NCBI RefSeq assembly: GCF_003491345.1
Contig: NZ_CP025512.1
Span: forward strand, 62,001 to 126,000
DNA: 64,000 nucleotides
Direction of reading: 5' to 3'
From: Neorhizobium sp. SOG26
GTDB taxonomy: Bacteria > Pseudomonadota > Alphaproteobacteria > Rhizobiales > Rhizobiaceae
This document shows positions 34,284 to 44,016 of the stretch, piece by piece. The notes under the pieces are model-generated. The model was not told the DNA's origin. It did no database searches and saw only the letters and a list, made by a program, of their open reading frames with translations. Position numbers and translations under genes: made by a program. The first letter of the stretch is position 1, and each line of letters begins with the position of its first letter.

Positions 34284-35240
34284 TTATCCCAAGAGCCGAG
34301 AGCGCGCCGCCTGGTATTCCGCTTCCAGGCGGTCAACGAGCTCAGCGGTCGAAACGACCTCCTTTAAGGCGCCGACGCCCTGGCCCGCGCCCCAGATCTC
34401 CTTCCAGGCCTTCGGGCCAGTCACAGCCTGGTCGAAGTCCATCTTGGTCGGATCGGCAACCGGCAGGGCATCCGGATCCAGGCCCATGGCGGTGACGGAG
34501 CCCTTGAGGTAGTTGCCGTGCACGCCGGTGAAATAGTTCGAATACACGATGTCGGCGGCATTTGAATCGACGATCATCTGCTTGTAGCCGTCCACGGCGC
34601 GTGCCTCGCGCGTCGCGATGAAGGGCGTGCCGATATAGGCCATGTCCGCGCCCATCGCCTGGGCCGCAAGGATGCCGCCGCCGGTCGCGATAGCCCCTGC
34701 GAGCAGCAGTGGTCCGTCAAACCATTGGCGGATTTCCTGGATGAGGGCGAAGGGAGACAGGGTGCCGGCATGGCCGCCGGCGCCAGCCGCAACCGCGATC
34801 AATCCATCGGCGCCCTTCCGAATCGCCGAATTGGCGTGGCGGTTGTTGATCACATCATGAAGCACGATGCCGCCATAGGAGTGGATGGCCGCATTCACCT
34901 CCGGAACGGCACCCAATGAAGAGATGACGATCGGCACCTTGTATTTCACGCACATCATCAGGTCGTGCTCGAGGCGCTTGTTGGACGTGTGCACGATCTG
35001 GTTCACGGCGAAAGGCGCGGCCGGACGTCCCGGATTGGTGGCGTTGTGGCGGGCAAGCTCTTCGGTGATCATCGCCAGCCACTCGTCGAGCTGGCTTTCC
35101 GGACGGGCGTTCAGCGCCGGGAAAGCGCCAATGACGCCCGCCTTGCATTGCGCCAGCGTCAGTTCGGGATGGGAAATGATGAACAGCGGCGATGCCACCA
35201 CCGGCAGGCGCAGTCCGTCTTTCAGGATTGCTGGCAACAT
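34284..35240 (-). CDS. NAD(P)H-dependent flavin oxidoreductase / nitronate monooxygenase family
   Basis: A 318-residue TIM-barrel FMN enzyme of the 2-nitropropane dioxygenase type. Marks are LRLPVVASPLFIISHPELTLAQCKAGVIGAFPALNAR at the start, AAGAGGHAG (catalytic-His region), LLLAGAIATGGGILAAQAMGADMAYIGTPF for FMN phosphate binding and NYLKGSVTAMGLDPD. Some relatives are enoyl reductases, so the true substrate is open. A near-palindromic site 24-39 bp upstream of the ATG matches the operator near fadD, suggesting lipid- or branched-chain-linked control. Confidence 0.85.
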   Translation of the reverse strand: MLPAILKDGLRLPVVASPLFIISHPELTLAQCKAGVIGAFPALNARPESQLDEWLAMITEELARHNATNPGRPAAPFAVNQIVHTSNKRLEHDLMMCVKYKVPIVISSLGAVPEVNAAIHSYGGIVLHDVINNRHANSAIRKGADGLIAVAAGAGGHAGTLSPFALIQEIRQWFDGPLLLAGAIATGGGILAAQAMGADMAYIGTPFIATREARAVDGYKQMIVDSNAADIVYSNYFTGVHGNYLKGSVTAMGLDPDALPVADPTKMDFDQAVTGPKAWKEIWGAGQGVGALKEVVSTAELVDRLEAEYQAARSRLLG

Positions 35241-35263
35241 GATCTCGACCTCCCCGAATTACG

Positions 35264-35279
35264 TTTACGCAAACGTCAA
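35264..35279. promoter_or_regulatory. Operator-like site ahead of the nitronate monooxygenase gene
   Basis: TTTACGCAAACGTCAA shares 14 of 16 bases with the core of the palindrome at 23337-23352. It overlaps ACGTTT/AAACGT arms around ACGC. Its place just before the start codon fits repression. Confidence 0.55.
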
Positions 35280-35457
35280 TTGTTGAACTAGCAGATGCGC
35301 GTCTGCCGGAAAAGCGGCGTTGAAGACATTTTTGCGACGAGATTAGTGCCCATGAGGGGAAGGATCGACAGTCGCGGTCAAGGTTCCGGGGGATGGCAGG
35401 TCGGGCAGAGCTTGCAGTCGCACCCCGGAGAGGTTACCGAAACCTTAAATTCGGCAT

Positions 35458-36699
35458 ATGCGAAACGTGAAGAAGGACCGGCAGTTGAGCGGTTTGGAAA
35501 CGGCCATCAGGAATGCACTGGATCGCTCGAACCGGGCAGATCGGGATATCAGGGCCCGCATCTACCAGTCGGCGCGGCAGGCGCTGGATGCCGGGCTGCA
35601 GAAGCAGGGCGTCTCGGACAGGTTGATGATCATGCAGCAGCGCGAGCTGCTGGAGCAGAAGATCCACGAGATCGAGATGGAAGAGGTGCGCCGCCTTTCC
35701 GAGGAGCACGAGGCGGAGGCGTTTGTCGCCAACCCCGCCAGTGTTACGCCGGTTTCGGTCGATCCTCCGGTTGGCGCGCGGTCTGAACCCCCTATGCAGG
35801 CGCCAGCGGTTGCACCCGACGACGGGTTGCGACGTGTCGCCAATGCCCCCGCGGTTTCAGCGCCTGAAACGAAGGCCGAGGATCAATCCGGTGGGTTTGC
35901 TGATTTCCGCGCGACGCCGGAAGAACGCATTGATGCACCGCTGCCGACCGAAGAGGTTGTCGCCAAAGGCAGGAAAAGCAGGAAGCCGGCGAGGAAAGGC
36001 CGCGGCGCGTCTGACACCATGCTGGATGTGCCGGCAGAACGGGCCGCCAAGCCACGCCGGCGTCGCAGCTTCCTGTCGCACCTGATGACCTGGGTCATCA
36101 CGCTTGCGGTAGTCGGCGCGGCCTGCTTCTGGTTCTACCAGTCAGGCATGGTGCAATCGATCATCGATGAGGCGGTAAAGGCGGCCGACGAAGCGGGCAG
36201 CAACCGCGCTGGCCAAGGGTCGACAGCATTTGATCCGCGCCGTGGCTTTTCCGACGAATGGGTGGAGATCTTCAAGCCCTCCGCCAGTGCGCAGCTGAAG
36301 CCGGGCGGGCAGGCCCGCGTCGAAACGCTCGATGGCTCGGAAGGCCAGGCGGTGCGTCTCACATCGGCAGTGCCGGGCGAGGGCGGCGACGTGGCCTTCG
36401 AGGTGCCGGTCGAGGTGCTGCAGGAAATGGCCGGCAAGACCTCCACGGTTGCGCTCTCGCTGCAGTCCGGCGAGGACCGTTCGACGCAGCTCTCCGTGCG
36501 CTGCGAGTTCGGCAGCCTGGGGCGTTGCAGCCGCCACCGCTTCACGGCGACGCAGGAACGGCTCGATGCCCTGTTCAAGGTCACCTTCGAGCGGTCGCTG
36601 GCGCCCAACCAGCCCGGCCGGCTGATCGTCAACACCGGGATCGATGGCGCTGACCGCCCGGTGCTCATCTATTCGGTGCGGATCCTGCCGGGCCAGTAG
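35458..36699 (+). CDS. Single-pass membrane protein of unknown function
   Basis: A 413-residue protein. Residues 1-85 form a charged coiled region (RELLEQKIHEIEMEEVRRLSEEHEAEA). A long Pro/Ala/Glu-rich disordered linker follows (about 90-200), ending in a very basic patch (AKPRRRRSFLSH). One membrane helix comes next (about 208-228, TWVITLAVVGAACFWFY), then a periplasmic beta-rich domain of about 180 residues with two Cys that could pair. The basic patch predicts a cytoplasmic N-terminus. I recognise no family; it looks rhizobial-specific. The stop lies 3 bp from the convergent ppk2 stop. The ATG at 35458 has no clear ribosome site. Confidence 0.75.
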   Translation: MRNVKKDRQLSGLETAIRNALDRSNRADRDIRARIYQSARQALDAGLQKQGVSDRLMIMQQRELLEQKIHEIEMEEVRRLSEEHEAEAFVANPASVTPVSVDPPVGARSEPPMQAPAVAPDDGLRRVANAPAVSAPETKAEDQSGGFADFRATPEERIDAPLPTEEVVAKGRKSRKPARKGRGASDTMLDVPAERAAKPRRRRSFLSHLMTWVITLAVVGAACFWFYQSGMVQSIIDEAVKAADEAGSNRAGQGSTAFDPRRGFSDEWVEIFKPSASAQLKPGGQARVETLDGSEGQAVRLTSAVPGEGGDVAFEVPVEVLQEMAGKTSTVALSLQSGEDRSTQLSVRCEFGSLGRCSRHRFTATQERLDALFKVTFERSLAPNQPGRLIVNTGIDGADRPVLIYSVRILPGQ

Positions 36700-36702
36700 G
36701 GC

Positions 36703-37584
36703 TTAACTCAGGAAGTTCGGGCCGAAGCCGAGGATCTTGTCATCGATCTCACCGATCGCGTCCTTGTCCTTGCCGTCGTAGTCAAGCGACAGCAGCATGT
36801 GCCGGATGAGGTTGATGCGGGCGCGCCGCTTGTCGTTGGCCCGCACGACCACCCACGGGGTCTCCTCGTTGTGGGTCCGGTCCAGCATCACGTTGCGCTT
36901 TTCGGTATACTCGTCCCACTTGCCGAGTGCGGCGATGTCCATCGGCGACAGCTTCCAGACCTTCAGCGGCTCGTGTCGGCGGTCATGGAATCGCTTCAGC
37001 TGCATTTCCCGACCGATATCGAGCCAGAACTTGAAGAAGATGAAACCTTCGTCGTGAAGCGTGTCCTCGAAGCGCGGCACGGCTTTGAGGAAGTCCTCGT
37101 ATTGCTGCGGCGTGCAGAAACCCATGACGGGCTCGACGATCGCCCTGTTGTACCAGGAGCGGTCGAAGAGCACGATTTCGCCGGCGCTTGGGAAGTGCGT
37201 GATGTAGCGCTGGAAATACCATTGCCCGAGTTCCCGATCGGTCGGCTTGTCGAGCGCGACGATATGGGCGGAGCGTGGGTTGAGGAAGGCGCGGATGGAC
37301 GAGATCATGCCGCCCTTGCCGGCCGCATCCCGGCCTTCGAACAGCGCGATGACCCGCTTGCCAGACGACTTCAGCCAGTACTGCACCTTAACAAGCTCGA
37401 CCTGCAGCTTTTCCAGCTGCTTCCGGTATTTCTGCTTGTCCATCTTGTCGTCATAAGGAAAGCCGCCGGAGTTGAGCGCATGGTCCTTGATCCAGCCCGG
37501 CAGTTCGGGGTTGTCGATATCGAACTGCCTGGACTTGCCTCTGATATCGAGCGTCACGGCCCGGCTGGTCTCGGCTTCCTTCAT
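36703..37584 (-). CDS. ppk2: Polyphosphate kinase 2
   Basis: A 293-residue P-loop kinase of the PPK2 family, single-domain type. Walker A is [13 protein letters not shown] (about 83-95), Walker B-like FDRSWYNRA (about 143-151), and the lid contains [24 protein letters not shown]2 mainly uses polyphosphate to phosphorylate nucleoside di- or monophosphates; single-domain enzymes of about 300 residues usually act on NDPs. It is divergent from phoR, so it sits at the edge of the phosphate regulon, which makes a role in phosphate economy plausible. No good Pho box is seen in the shared 164-bp promoter region. Confidence 0.93.
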   Translation of the reverse strand: MKEAETSRAVTLDIRGKSRQFDIDNPELPGWIKDHALNSGGFPYDDKMDKQKYRKQLEKLQVELVKVQYWLKSSGKRVIALFEGRDAAGKGGMISSIRAFLNPRSAHIVALDKPTDRELGQWYFQRYITHFPSAGEIVLFDRSWYNRAIVEPVMGFCTPQQYEDFLKAVPRFEDTLHDEGFIFFKFWLDIGREMQLKRFHDRRHEPLKVWKLSPMDIAALGKWDEYTEKRNVMLDRTHNEETPWVVVRANDKRRARINLIRHMLLSLDYDGKDKDAIGEIDDKILGFGPNFLS

Positions 37585-37748
37585 GGTCTCTTGTCCTCGG
37601 TCAGGGCCTGACGCGGTTATCTATGGCGCCATCAGGTCTCGACCACCGCGCCCGACGACTTTTCACCATAACAACGGCACCCGATGCATATCTGTCATGA
37701 AGCGCGTATATCTGCGCAGGTTCGTGTCGAAGAGCAGCGGGTTATCAG

Positions 37749-39029
37749 GTGGTGTTGGTGGGGGAGAAGTGGCGTCAGCGGTTGCCGCAGATCAAGCGGC
37801 AGGTTCGTCGCGAACGGCTGTTGCTGCTGCTTCTGACGATCGTCGGCGTGATCGCCCTCATGTGCGGCGTCGCGTGGGTGCCCGTCGGGTTTGCCTGGGC
37901 GCTGCTTGTCATCGTGGTGCTTCTGCGCCAGCCGGATGAAGCCACCGCATCGGTTCCGGTTGTCGTGGAAGAGGACGTCCTCAACTACGATCCGCTGCCG
38001 CCCATCGCGGCCACGCTTGGCGCCTATGACACTCCGGGCTTCGTGCTTGCGAACGATGCGAGCGTCCTGTTCCAGAACCGGGCGGCCGAGGTCGCTTTCG
38101 GCTCGCTTCCGTTCGGCTCGCACCTCACGGCCCGCATCCGCTCGCCCGGCATTCTCGACATGGTACGTGACGCCATTGCAAGCGATGAACCTGACCAGCT
38201 GGAGCATTCCGAGCGCCTTCCGTCGGAGCGGGTGTTCATCGCACGCATCGCGCCCGTCCCGGTGGTCGAGCCGGAAGGCATGAGCATCAGTGCCGATCGC
38301 CGCAAGCTCTATCTCCTGTCGTTCCGCGACATCTCCGAACTGCGGCGCCTGGACCGCATGCGTTCGGATTTTGTTGCCAATGCCAGCCACGAACTGCGCA
38401 CGCCGCTTGCCTCGCTGCGGGGCTTCATCGAAACACTGCAGGGGCCGGCAAAGGGCGATCCCGCGGCGCAGGAACGGTTTCTCTCCATCATGCTCGAACA
38501 GGCGACCCGCATGAGCCGGCTTGTTGACGACCTGATGTCGCTCTCCCGTCTCGAGCTGAAGTCGCATATCGCGCCCGACCAGAGGATCGACCTGAAGCCG
38601 GTACTGAGCCATGTGCGCGATGCGCTGCTGCCACTTTCCGATGATCTGGGTGTCGAGATCCGCATGCACCTGCCGCAGGAGCCGGTGGAGGTGCTGGGTG
38701 ACCGGGACGAGCTTGTCCAGGTCTTCGAGAACCTCATCGAGAACGCCTGCAAATACGGGCAGGACGGAAAAGTGGTGGACGTGCACCTGAAGGGTTCCGG
38801 CGATGAACCGGCCGAGGTGACTGTTATCGATCGTGGCCCCGGCATCCCGCCCGAGCATGTGCCCCGGCTTACCGAGCGCTTCTACCGCGTCAGCGTGGCC
38901 GACAGCCGCTCCAAGAAGGGCACCGGCCTTGGGCTTGCGATCGTCAAGCACATCCTGACGCGCCACCGCGCACGGCTGATTGTCCGCTCGCAGGTCGGCG
39001 AGGGCAGCGAGTTCACCGTCCGCTTCTGA
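37749..39029 (+). CDS. phoR: Phosphate regulon sensor kinase PhoR
   Basis: Histidine kinase that phosphorylates PhoB when phosphate is scarce. The 426 residues start with a basic tail and two close membrane helices (about 24-62) with almost no periplasmic loop. A PAS domain follows (about 85-190), then the H-box DFVANASHELRTPLASLRGF and an ATPase domain with ENLIENACKYG, DRGPGIPPEH and GTGLGLAIVKHI. The order phoR-pstSCAB-phoU-phoB fixes the identity. The start is a GTG within GTG-GTG-TTG-GTG, so the exact first codon is uncertain by a few residues. Confidence 0.93.
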   Translation: MVLVGEKWRQRLPQIKRQVRRERLLLLLLTIVGVIALMCGVAWVPVGFAWALLVIVVLLRQPDEATASVPVVVEEDVLNYDPLPPIAATLGAYDTPGFVLANDASVLFQNRAAEVAFGSLPFGSHLTARIRSPGILDMVRDAIASDEPDQLEHSERLPSERVFIARIAPVPVVEPEGMSISADRRKLYLLSFRDISELRRLDRMRSDFVANASHELRTPLASLRGFIETLQGPAKGDPAAQERFLSIMLEQATRMSRLVDDLMSLSRLELKSHIAPDQRIDLKPVLSHVRDALLPLSDDLGVEIRMHLPQEPVEVLGDRDELVQVFENLIENACKYGQDGKVVDVHLKGSGDEPAEVTVIDRGPGIPPEHVPRLTERFYRVSVADSRSKKGTGLGLAIVKHILTRHRARLIVRSQVGEGSEFTVRF

Positions 39030-39090
39030 CACAAACGGCCGTTGCCTCCATACCGCGTCCCTGAAAGCCAAGCGAAGTCAGCACGTTAGC

Positions 39091-39119
39091 GTGTCACAAA
39101 TGTTTCACCGAACTGACAT
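39091..39119 (+). promoter_or_regulatory. Pho box (three repeats) ahead of pstS
   Basis: Three 7-bp direct repeats, GTGTCAC, GTTTCAC and CTGACAT, are each separated by 4 bp. This is the 11-bp spacing of PhoB sites (consensus CTGTCAT). The array ends 101 bp before the pstS ATG, leaving room for a promoter and leader. Confidence 0.75.
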
Positions 39120-39220
39120 AAAAGGGTGGAGCTACGGGAGCTAAGAGATGCGGGCCGGACATCGGCAAAAGCCAGAGCTGGCGACCTCCGCATTCACACC
39201 AGCCCTTTCGGGAGACACCT

Positions 39221-40255
39221 ATGACCATGCTGAAACTTTCTGCAGCAGCCCTCGTGGCCTCTGTTGCCTTTGCAGGCGCCGCCGCCGCACGCGACCAGGT
39301 CCAGATCGCTGGCTCCTCGACTGTTCTTCCCTATGCCAAGATCGTAGCTGAAACTTTTGCCGAGACCTTCCCGGACTTCAAGGCGCCGGTGGTTGAATCC
39401 GGCGGAACCGGCGGCGGTCTCAAGGCCTTCTGTGCCGGTGTTGGCGAAGGCACGATCGACATCGCCAATGCCTCGCGCCCGATCAACAAGAACGAGTTGG
39501 AAGCCTGCAAGGCCGCGGGTGTCACAGACATCCAGGAAATCCGCATCGGTTATGACGGCATCGTGTTTGCGGCCGCGTCCAGCAACGGCGACATGAAGAT
39601 CGAGCCGAAGGACCTCTACAAGGCGCTTGCCGCTGAAGTTGTCGTGGACGGCAAGCTCGTCGCCAACCCCTACAAGAACTGGTCGGAGATCAACCCGACC
39701 CTGCCGCAGGGCCCGATCGCCGCCTACATCCCGGGCTCCAAGCACGGCACCCGGGAAGTCTTCGAAGAGAAGATCATGGCGGAAGGCTGCAAGGAAGCTG
39801 GCGCCCAGGAAGTCATCAAGGCTGCGATTACCGATGCCAAGCAGGCGGCCGCCAAATGCGTCGCAGTCCGCAAGGATGGAGCAGCGGTCGATATCGATGG
39901 CGACTATACTGAAACGCTGACCCGTATCGCCGCCAACAAGACCGGTCTCGGCGTCTTCGGGCTCGCCTTCTACGAAAACAACATGGACAAGCTGAAGGTC
40001 GCCACCGTCAAGGACGTCGTGCCATCGGTGGAAACGATCTCGTCCGGCGAATATCCGGTATCCCGGCCGCTCTTCTTCTACGTCAAGAAGGCGCATCTCG
40101 GCGTGATCCCGGGCCTCAAGGAATATGTCGAGTTCTTCGTGTCCGACGACATGATCGGCCCGGACAGCCCGCTTGCCGAATATGGCCTGGTTGCCGCGCC
40201 GGATGACCAGCGCGAACAGGTGCGCACCGACGTTTTGGCCGGCAAGACCATGTAA
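39221..40255 (+). CDS. pstS: Phosphate ABC transporter substrate-binding protein PstS
   Basis: Periplasmic high-affinity phosphate receptor of 344 residues. A signal peptide ends about AGAAAARD. Phosphate-binding segments are AGSSTVLPYA (about 27-36), VESGGTGGGLKAFC and PGSKHGTRE. The family often has alternating SGTG-type loops, here SGGTGGG. GGGAG precedes the ATG by about 7 nt. A Pho box lies upstream, and a strong hairpin follows the stop, which probably keeps PstS in excess over the membrane components. Confidence 0.95.
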   Translation: MTMLKLSAAALVASVAFAGAAAARDQVQIAGSSTVLPYAKIVAETFAETFPDFKAPVVESGGTGGGLKAFCAGVGEGTIDIANASRPINKNELEACKAAGVTDIQEIRIGYDGIVFAAASSNGDMKIEPKDLYKALAAEVVVDGKLVANPYKNWSEINPTLPQGPIAAYIPGSKHGTREVFEEKIMAEGCKEAGAQEVIKAAITDAKQAAAKCVAVRKDGAAVDIDGDYTETLTRIAANKTGLGVFGLAFYENNMDKLKVATVKDVVPSVETISSGEYPVSRPLFFYVKKAHLGVIPGLKEYVEFFVSDDMIGPDSPLAEYGLVAAPDDQREQVRTDVLAGKTM

Positions 40256-40262
40256 TCGCCTG

Positions 40263-40288
40263 CGGCGCCGCCTCCAGGGGCGGCGCCG
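40263..40288 (+). terminator. Intra-operon hairpin between pstS and pstC
   Basis: CGGCGCCGCC and GGCGGCGCCG form a perfect 10-bp GC stem with a 6-nt loop, 8 nt after the pstS stop. ATTTTC follows, a weak T-run. It likely causes partial termination or blocks 3' decay of pstS mRNA. Confidence 0.7.
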
Positions 40289-40345
40289 ATTTTCATGTGG
40301 CGGAGTTGGCGGCAAGCAGTCGCTGGCGGGGCGCCGGGAGATAGA

Positions 40346-41830
40346 ATGAGTACGTCGATCCTTTTGCCGATCCTGGCGGTCATCGGTGTTGCCGCATATG
40401 CCGCCGGCGTCTGGCGCGCTAATGCGATTGCCCGCGGCGCCTCCTCCAGGCTGCACTCCCGACCCGGCTATTACGGTTCCTTCGTGGCGCTCTGGGCGCT
40501 GCTTCCGGCACTTGCCCTTCTTGTCCTATGGCTGATTGCCAGCCCGCTTTATATCAACGCGGCCGTACGCTCCGAATTCCCGGAAGAGGTAACGACGCTG
40601 TCGCAGGCCGAACAGGGCCTGAACTTCGGCATGGTCAGCTCGCTTGCCCGCGGCATGTCGGTGTTGGCTGCAGAAGAGATCGATCGCATCGGCGGTGATC
40701 CTGCCGAGCTTCGTGCAGCGCTCGGCGCCAGGGGTGTTCCGCTGGCCGGCGAGCCAAAACCCTTCATGGTGCAGGCCGCAGGCGACCTTAACCAGATGAC
40801 CGCAGCAAGCCGCACTATGATGACGGTCGCCGCGCTTGCCGTCTCGCTGGCGGGAGCCTTCTTCGGCTTGAGCCGGGTCGCGCCGCGTTTCCGGGCCCGT
40901 AACAAGGTGGAAAAGGCGGTTCTGGCAAGCCTGATCGTCGCCTCTTCGATCGCCATCCTGACGACGATCGGCATCGTCCTGTCGATGCTAACGGAAGCGA
41001 CGCATTTCTTCACCCGCGTCCCCGCCTGGGAGTTCTTCTTCGGCACTGTCTGGGATCCGCGTTTTGCAGCAGCCGGCGCCACCGCTTCGGAAGGCCAGTT
41101 CGGCCTCATCCCGCTTCTCCTCGGCACGCTTTATATCGGCTTTGTTGCCATGCTTGTCGCGGTGCCCGTTGGCCTGTTCTCGGCCATCTACATGTCGGAA
41201 TATGCCTCGCGGCAGGTGCGTTCGGTGGCAAAGCCGCTTCTCGAAGTGCTGGCCGGCATCCCGACCATCGTCTACGGCTTCTTTGCCCTGACGGCCGTCG
41301 GACCTTTCCTGCGTGACCTGTCCTCCCAGCTCAATGGGTTGGTCACCGGCAACTATGCCAACTTCATCCAGGCACAAAGCGTCCTGACGGCCGGCTTTGT
41401 CATGGGCATCATGCTCATCCCCTATGTCTCGTCCTTGTCGGATGACATCATCACCGCCGTGCCGCGCGCCCTGCGGGACGGCTCGCTTGGTCTTGGCGCC
41501 ACTCGCTCCGAAACCATCAAGCGCGTCACGCTGCCCGCGGCCTTGCCCGGTATTGTCGGCGCGATCCTGATGACCGCCTCGCGCGCCATCGGCGAAACCA
41601 TGATCGTGGTGCTGGCGGCAGGTGTCGCGGCGCGCATCCAATGGAACCCGTTCGAGCCGATGACCACCGTCACCGTCAAGATCGTCAGCCAGCTGACGGG
41701 CGACCTCGAATTCACGTCGCCGCAGACGCTGGTCGCCTTTGCGCTCGGCATCACGCTGTTTGCCATCACGTTGTGCCTCAACATCTACGCGCTCTACATC
41801 GTGCGCAAGTATCGGGAGCAATATGAATGA
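40346..41830 (+). CDS. pstC: Phosphate ABC transporter permease PstC
   Basis: A 494-residue inner-membrane permease, longer than E. coli PstC (319) because of an N-terminal extension. That extension has two membrane helices around a periplasmic loop before the usual six-helix core (about 195-490). The ABC-coupling EAA-like loop is ALRDGSLGLGATRSETIKRVTLPAALPGI. ATG 40346 has GGGAG 6 nt upstream and is preferred over the 40295 reading. The stop overlaps the pstA start as ATGA. Confidence 0.94.
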   Translation: MSTSILLPILAVIGVAAYAAGVWRANAIARGASSRLHSRPGYYGSFVALWALLPALALLVLWLIASPLYINAAVRSEFPEEVTTLSQAEQGLNFGMVSSLARGMSVLAAEEIDRIGGDPAELRAALGARGVPLAGEPKPFMVQAAGDLNQMTAASRTMMTVAALAVSLAGAFFGLSRVAPRFRARNKVEKAVLASLIVASSIAILTTIGIVLSMLTEATHFFTRVPAWEFFFGTVWDPRFAAAGATASEGQFGLIPLLLGTLYIGFVAMLVAVPVGLFSAIYMSEYASRQVRSVAKPLLEVLAGIPTIVYGFFALTAVGPFLRDLSSQLNGLVTGNYANFIQAQSVLTAGFVMGIMLIPYVSSLSDDIITAVPRALRDGSLGLGATRSETIKRVTLPAALPGIVGAILMTASRAIGETMIVVLAAGVAARIQWNPFEPMTTVTVKIVSQLTGDLEFTSPQTLVAFALGITLFAITLCLNIYALYIVRKYREQYE

Positions 41831-43146
41831 CCGATGCCATCTCCTCCGCAGCCGGGCTCGCGAGGCCCAGGCCCGCGCGACGCGACATCGGCATCAAGCG
41901 CCGTTATGCCGCCGAACGCCGCTTCCGCGCCTATGGCATTGCCGCGCTCACCTTCGGCATCGTTTTCCTGTTCCTTCTGGTCTCCTCGGTCGTCTCCAAG
42001 GGCTACACGGCCTTCCAGCAGACGATGATCACCGTGCCGGTGGAGTTCACAGAAGCGATCATCGATCCGAAGAACGAGCGCGCAGAAAATCCGCAAAAGC
42101 TGATGACCGCGAATTATCCACTGCTGGCGCGCAATGCCGTCGCCAAGGTTCTGGGCGTGGCGGAAAATGACCGGACTGGCCTTCGCGACGTCAACAAGAT
42201 GATCTCGGACGGCGTACGCTCGCAGCTGCGCGACATGGTGGTCGCCAACCCGGCGCTGATCGGCACCACGCAAACCGTCTCCCTGCTTGCCGCCGGCGAT
42301 CTCGACTCCGCCTTCAAGGGCCAGATCAGCCTTGATGTGCCGGAGGCAAACCGCAAGGTGAACGACAAGCAGGTCGGCTGGATGAACCAGCTCGCTGAAA
42401 GCGGCGCGCTTGCCAAGCACTTCAACACCGGTATCTTCGTCAACGGCAATTCCAGCCGGCCGGAGGCTGCGGGTGTCGGTGTGGCGCTGATAGGCTCCTT
42501 CTACATGATGCTGATCGTGCTCGTCCTGTCGCTGCCGATCGGCGTTGCGGCCTCGATCTACCTCGAGGAGTTCGCCCCGAAGAACCGGCTGACCGACCTT
42601 ATCGAGGTCAACATCAACAATCTCGCCGCCGTTCCGTCGATCGTCTACGGCCTGCTCGGGCTGGCCGTCTTCATCAACTTCGCGGGCCTGCCGCGGTCGG
42701 CGTCCCTGGTCGGCGGGCTGGTGCTGACGCTGATGACGCTGCCGACGATCATCATCGCGACGCGCGCGGCACTCAAGGCGGTGCCACCCTCGATCCGCGC
42801 TGCGGCCCTTGGACTTGGCGCCTCCAAGATGCAGACGATCTTCCATCACGTCCTGCCGCTGGCCATGCCCGGCATCCTCACCGGCACCATCATCGGCCTC
42901 GCTCACGCGCTTGGTGAAACCGCACCGCTGTTGCTGATCGGCATGGTGGCCTTCGTTGCCAACTACCCGACGACGCCGCTTGATCCGTCCACGGCGCTGC
43001 CGGTGCAGATCTACATGTGGGCCAATGAAGCGGAGCGCGCTTTTGTCGAGCGCACCTCGGGAGCGATTATCATCCTGCTCCTTTTCCTGATTGTGATGAA
43101 TGTCGGCGCGATCCTGTTGCGGCGCCGCTTCGAACGGCGCTGGTAG
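41827..43146 (+). CDS. pstA: Phosphate ABC transporter permease PstA
   Basis: A 439-residue partner permease, also longer than E. coli PstA (296). One N-terminal helix (about 40-60) and a periplasmic insertion of about 150 residues precede the transport core. The coupling loop is [32 protein letters not shown]. It overlaps pstC by 4 bp and is followed 11 bp later by pstB. The large PstC and PstA forms are common in alphaproteobacteria. Confidence 0.94.
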   Translation: MTDAISSAAGLARPRPARRDIGIKRRYAAERRFRAYGIAALTFGIVFLFLLVSSVVSKGYTAFQQTMITVPVEFTEAIIDPKNERAENPQKLMTANYPLLARNAVAKVLGVAENDRTGLRDVNKMISDGVRSQLRDMVVANPALIGTTQTVSLLAAGDLDSAFKGQISLDVPEANRKVNDKQVGWMNQLAESGALAKHFNTGIFVNGNSSRPEAAGVGVALIGSFYMMLIVLVLSLPIGVAASIYLEEFAPKNRLTDLIEVNINNLAAVPSIVYGLLGLAVFINFAGLPRSASLVGGLVLTLMTLPTIIIATRAALKAVPPSIRAAALGLGASKMQTIFHHVLPLAMPGILTGTIIGLAHALGETAPLLLIGMVAFVANYPTTPLDPSTALPVQIYMWANEAERAFVERTSGAIIILLLFLIVMNVGAILLRRRFERRW

Positions 43147-43157
43147 GGAACACCAAA

Positions 43158-43973
43158 ATGAACATGATGTCGGAAGCAGCAGTGGAAAAGGCGCTGGACG
43201 GGAAGATGAATGAAGTGTCCTACAAGATGGTCGGCCGGGAAGTCTCTGTCTATTACGGCGACAAGCGCGCCCTTTTCGACGTGAACCTGAACGTGCGGGA
43301 AAACACCGTCACGGCGCTGATCGGCCCTTCGGGCTGCGGCAAGTCGACCTTCCTGCGCACGCTGAACCGCATGAACGACACGATCGACAACTGCCGGGTG
43401 ACGGGCAGGATCACCCTGGATGGCGATGACATCTACGACAAGGAAATCGACGTCGTGGAGCTGCGCGCCCGCGTCGGCATGGTGTTCCAGAAGCCAAACC
43501 CGTTCCCGAAGTCGATTTACGAAAACGTTGCCTATGGCCCGAAGATCCACGGCCTCGCCCGCAACAAGGCGGACATGGACCATATCGTTGAAGCCAGCCT
43601 TCAGCGTGCCGGTCTCTGGACAGAGGTGAAGGATCGCCTGCATGAATCCGGCACCGGGCTGTCCGGCGGCCAGCAGCAGCGCCTCTGTATTGCCCGCGCC
43701 ATCGCCGTGTCACCGGAAGTCATCCTGATGGACGAACCGTGCTCGGCTCTCGACCCGATCGCGACCGCCAGGGTCGAGGAGCTGATCCACGAACTGCGGG
43801 CGAACTACACGATCGTCATCGTCACCCACTCCATGCAGCAGGCCGCACGTGTCTCTCAGCGCACCGCCATGTTCCACCTTGGCCAACTGGTCGAGGAAAA
43901 CGACACCGACAAGATGTTCACCAATCCGGACGATCAGCGCACCCAGGATTACATCATGGGCCGGTTCGGCTAA
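43158..43973 (+). CDS. pstB: Phosphate ABC transporter ATP-binding protein PstB
   Basis: The 271-residue ATPase that powers phosphate import. Walker [10 protein letters not shown] (about 56-64), Q-loop VFQKPNPFP, signature [16 protein letters not shown], Walker [13 protein letters not shown] and H-loop VTHSM are all intact. Two ATGs (43158 and 43164) stand close together; the first is used. It also contributes to PhoR signalling together with PhoU. Confidence 0.97.
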   Translation: MNMMSEAAVEKALDGKMNEVSYKMVGREVSVYYGDKRALFDVNLNVRENTVTALIGPSGCGKSTFLRTLNRMNDTIDNCRVTGRITLDGDDIYDKEIDVVELRARVGMVFQKPNPFPKSIYENVAYGPKIHGLARNKADMDHIVEASLQRAGLWTEVKDRLHESGTGLSGGQQQRLCIARAIAVSPEVILMDEPCSALDPIATARVEELIHELRANYTIVIVTHSMQQAARVSQRTAMFHLGQLVEENDTDKMFTNPDDQRTQDYIMGRFG

Positions 43974-44016
43974 GCGGCCGACGTACCGCCCGACGCAATT
44001 TCTTGAGGACCGATAA

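Noticed and set aside
37585-37748. Single CTGTCAT near 37691 as a Pho box for ppk2/phoR
   Set aside because: No second repeat at 11-bp spacing on either side; one 7-mer is not enough.
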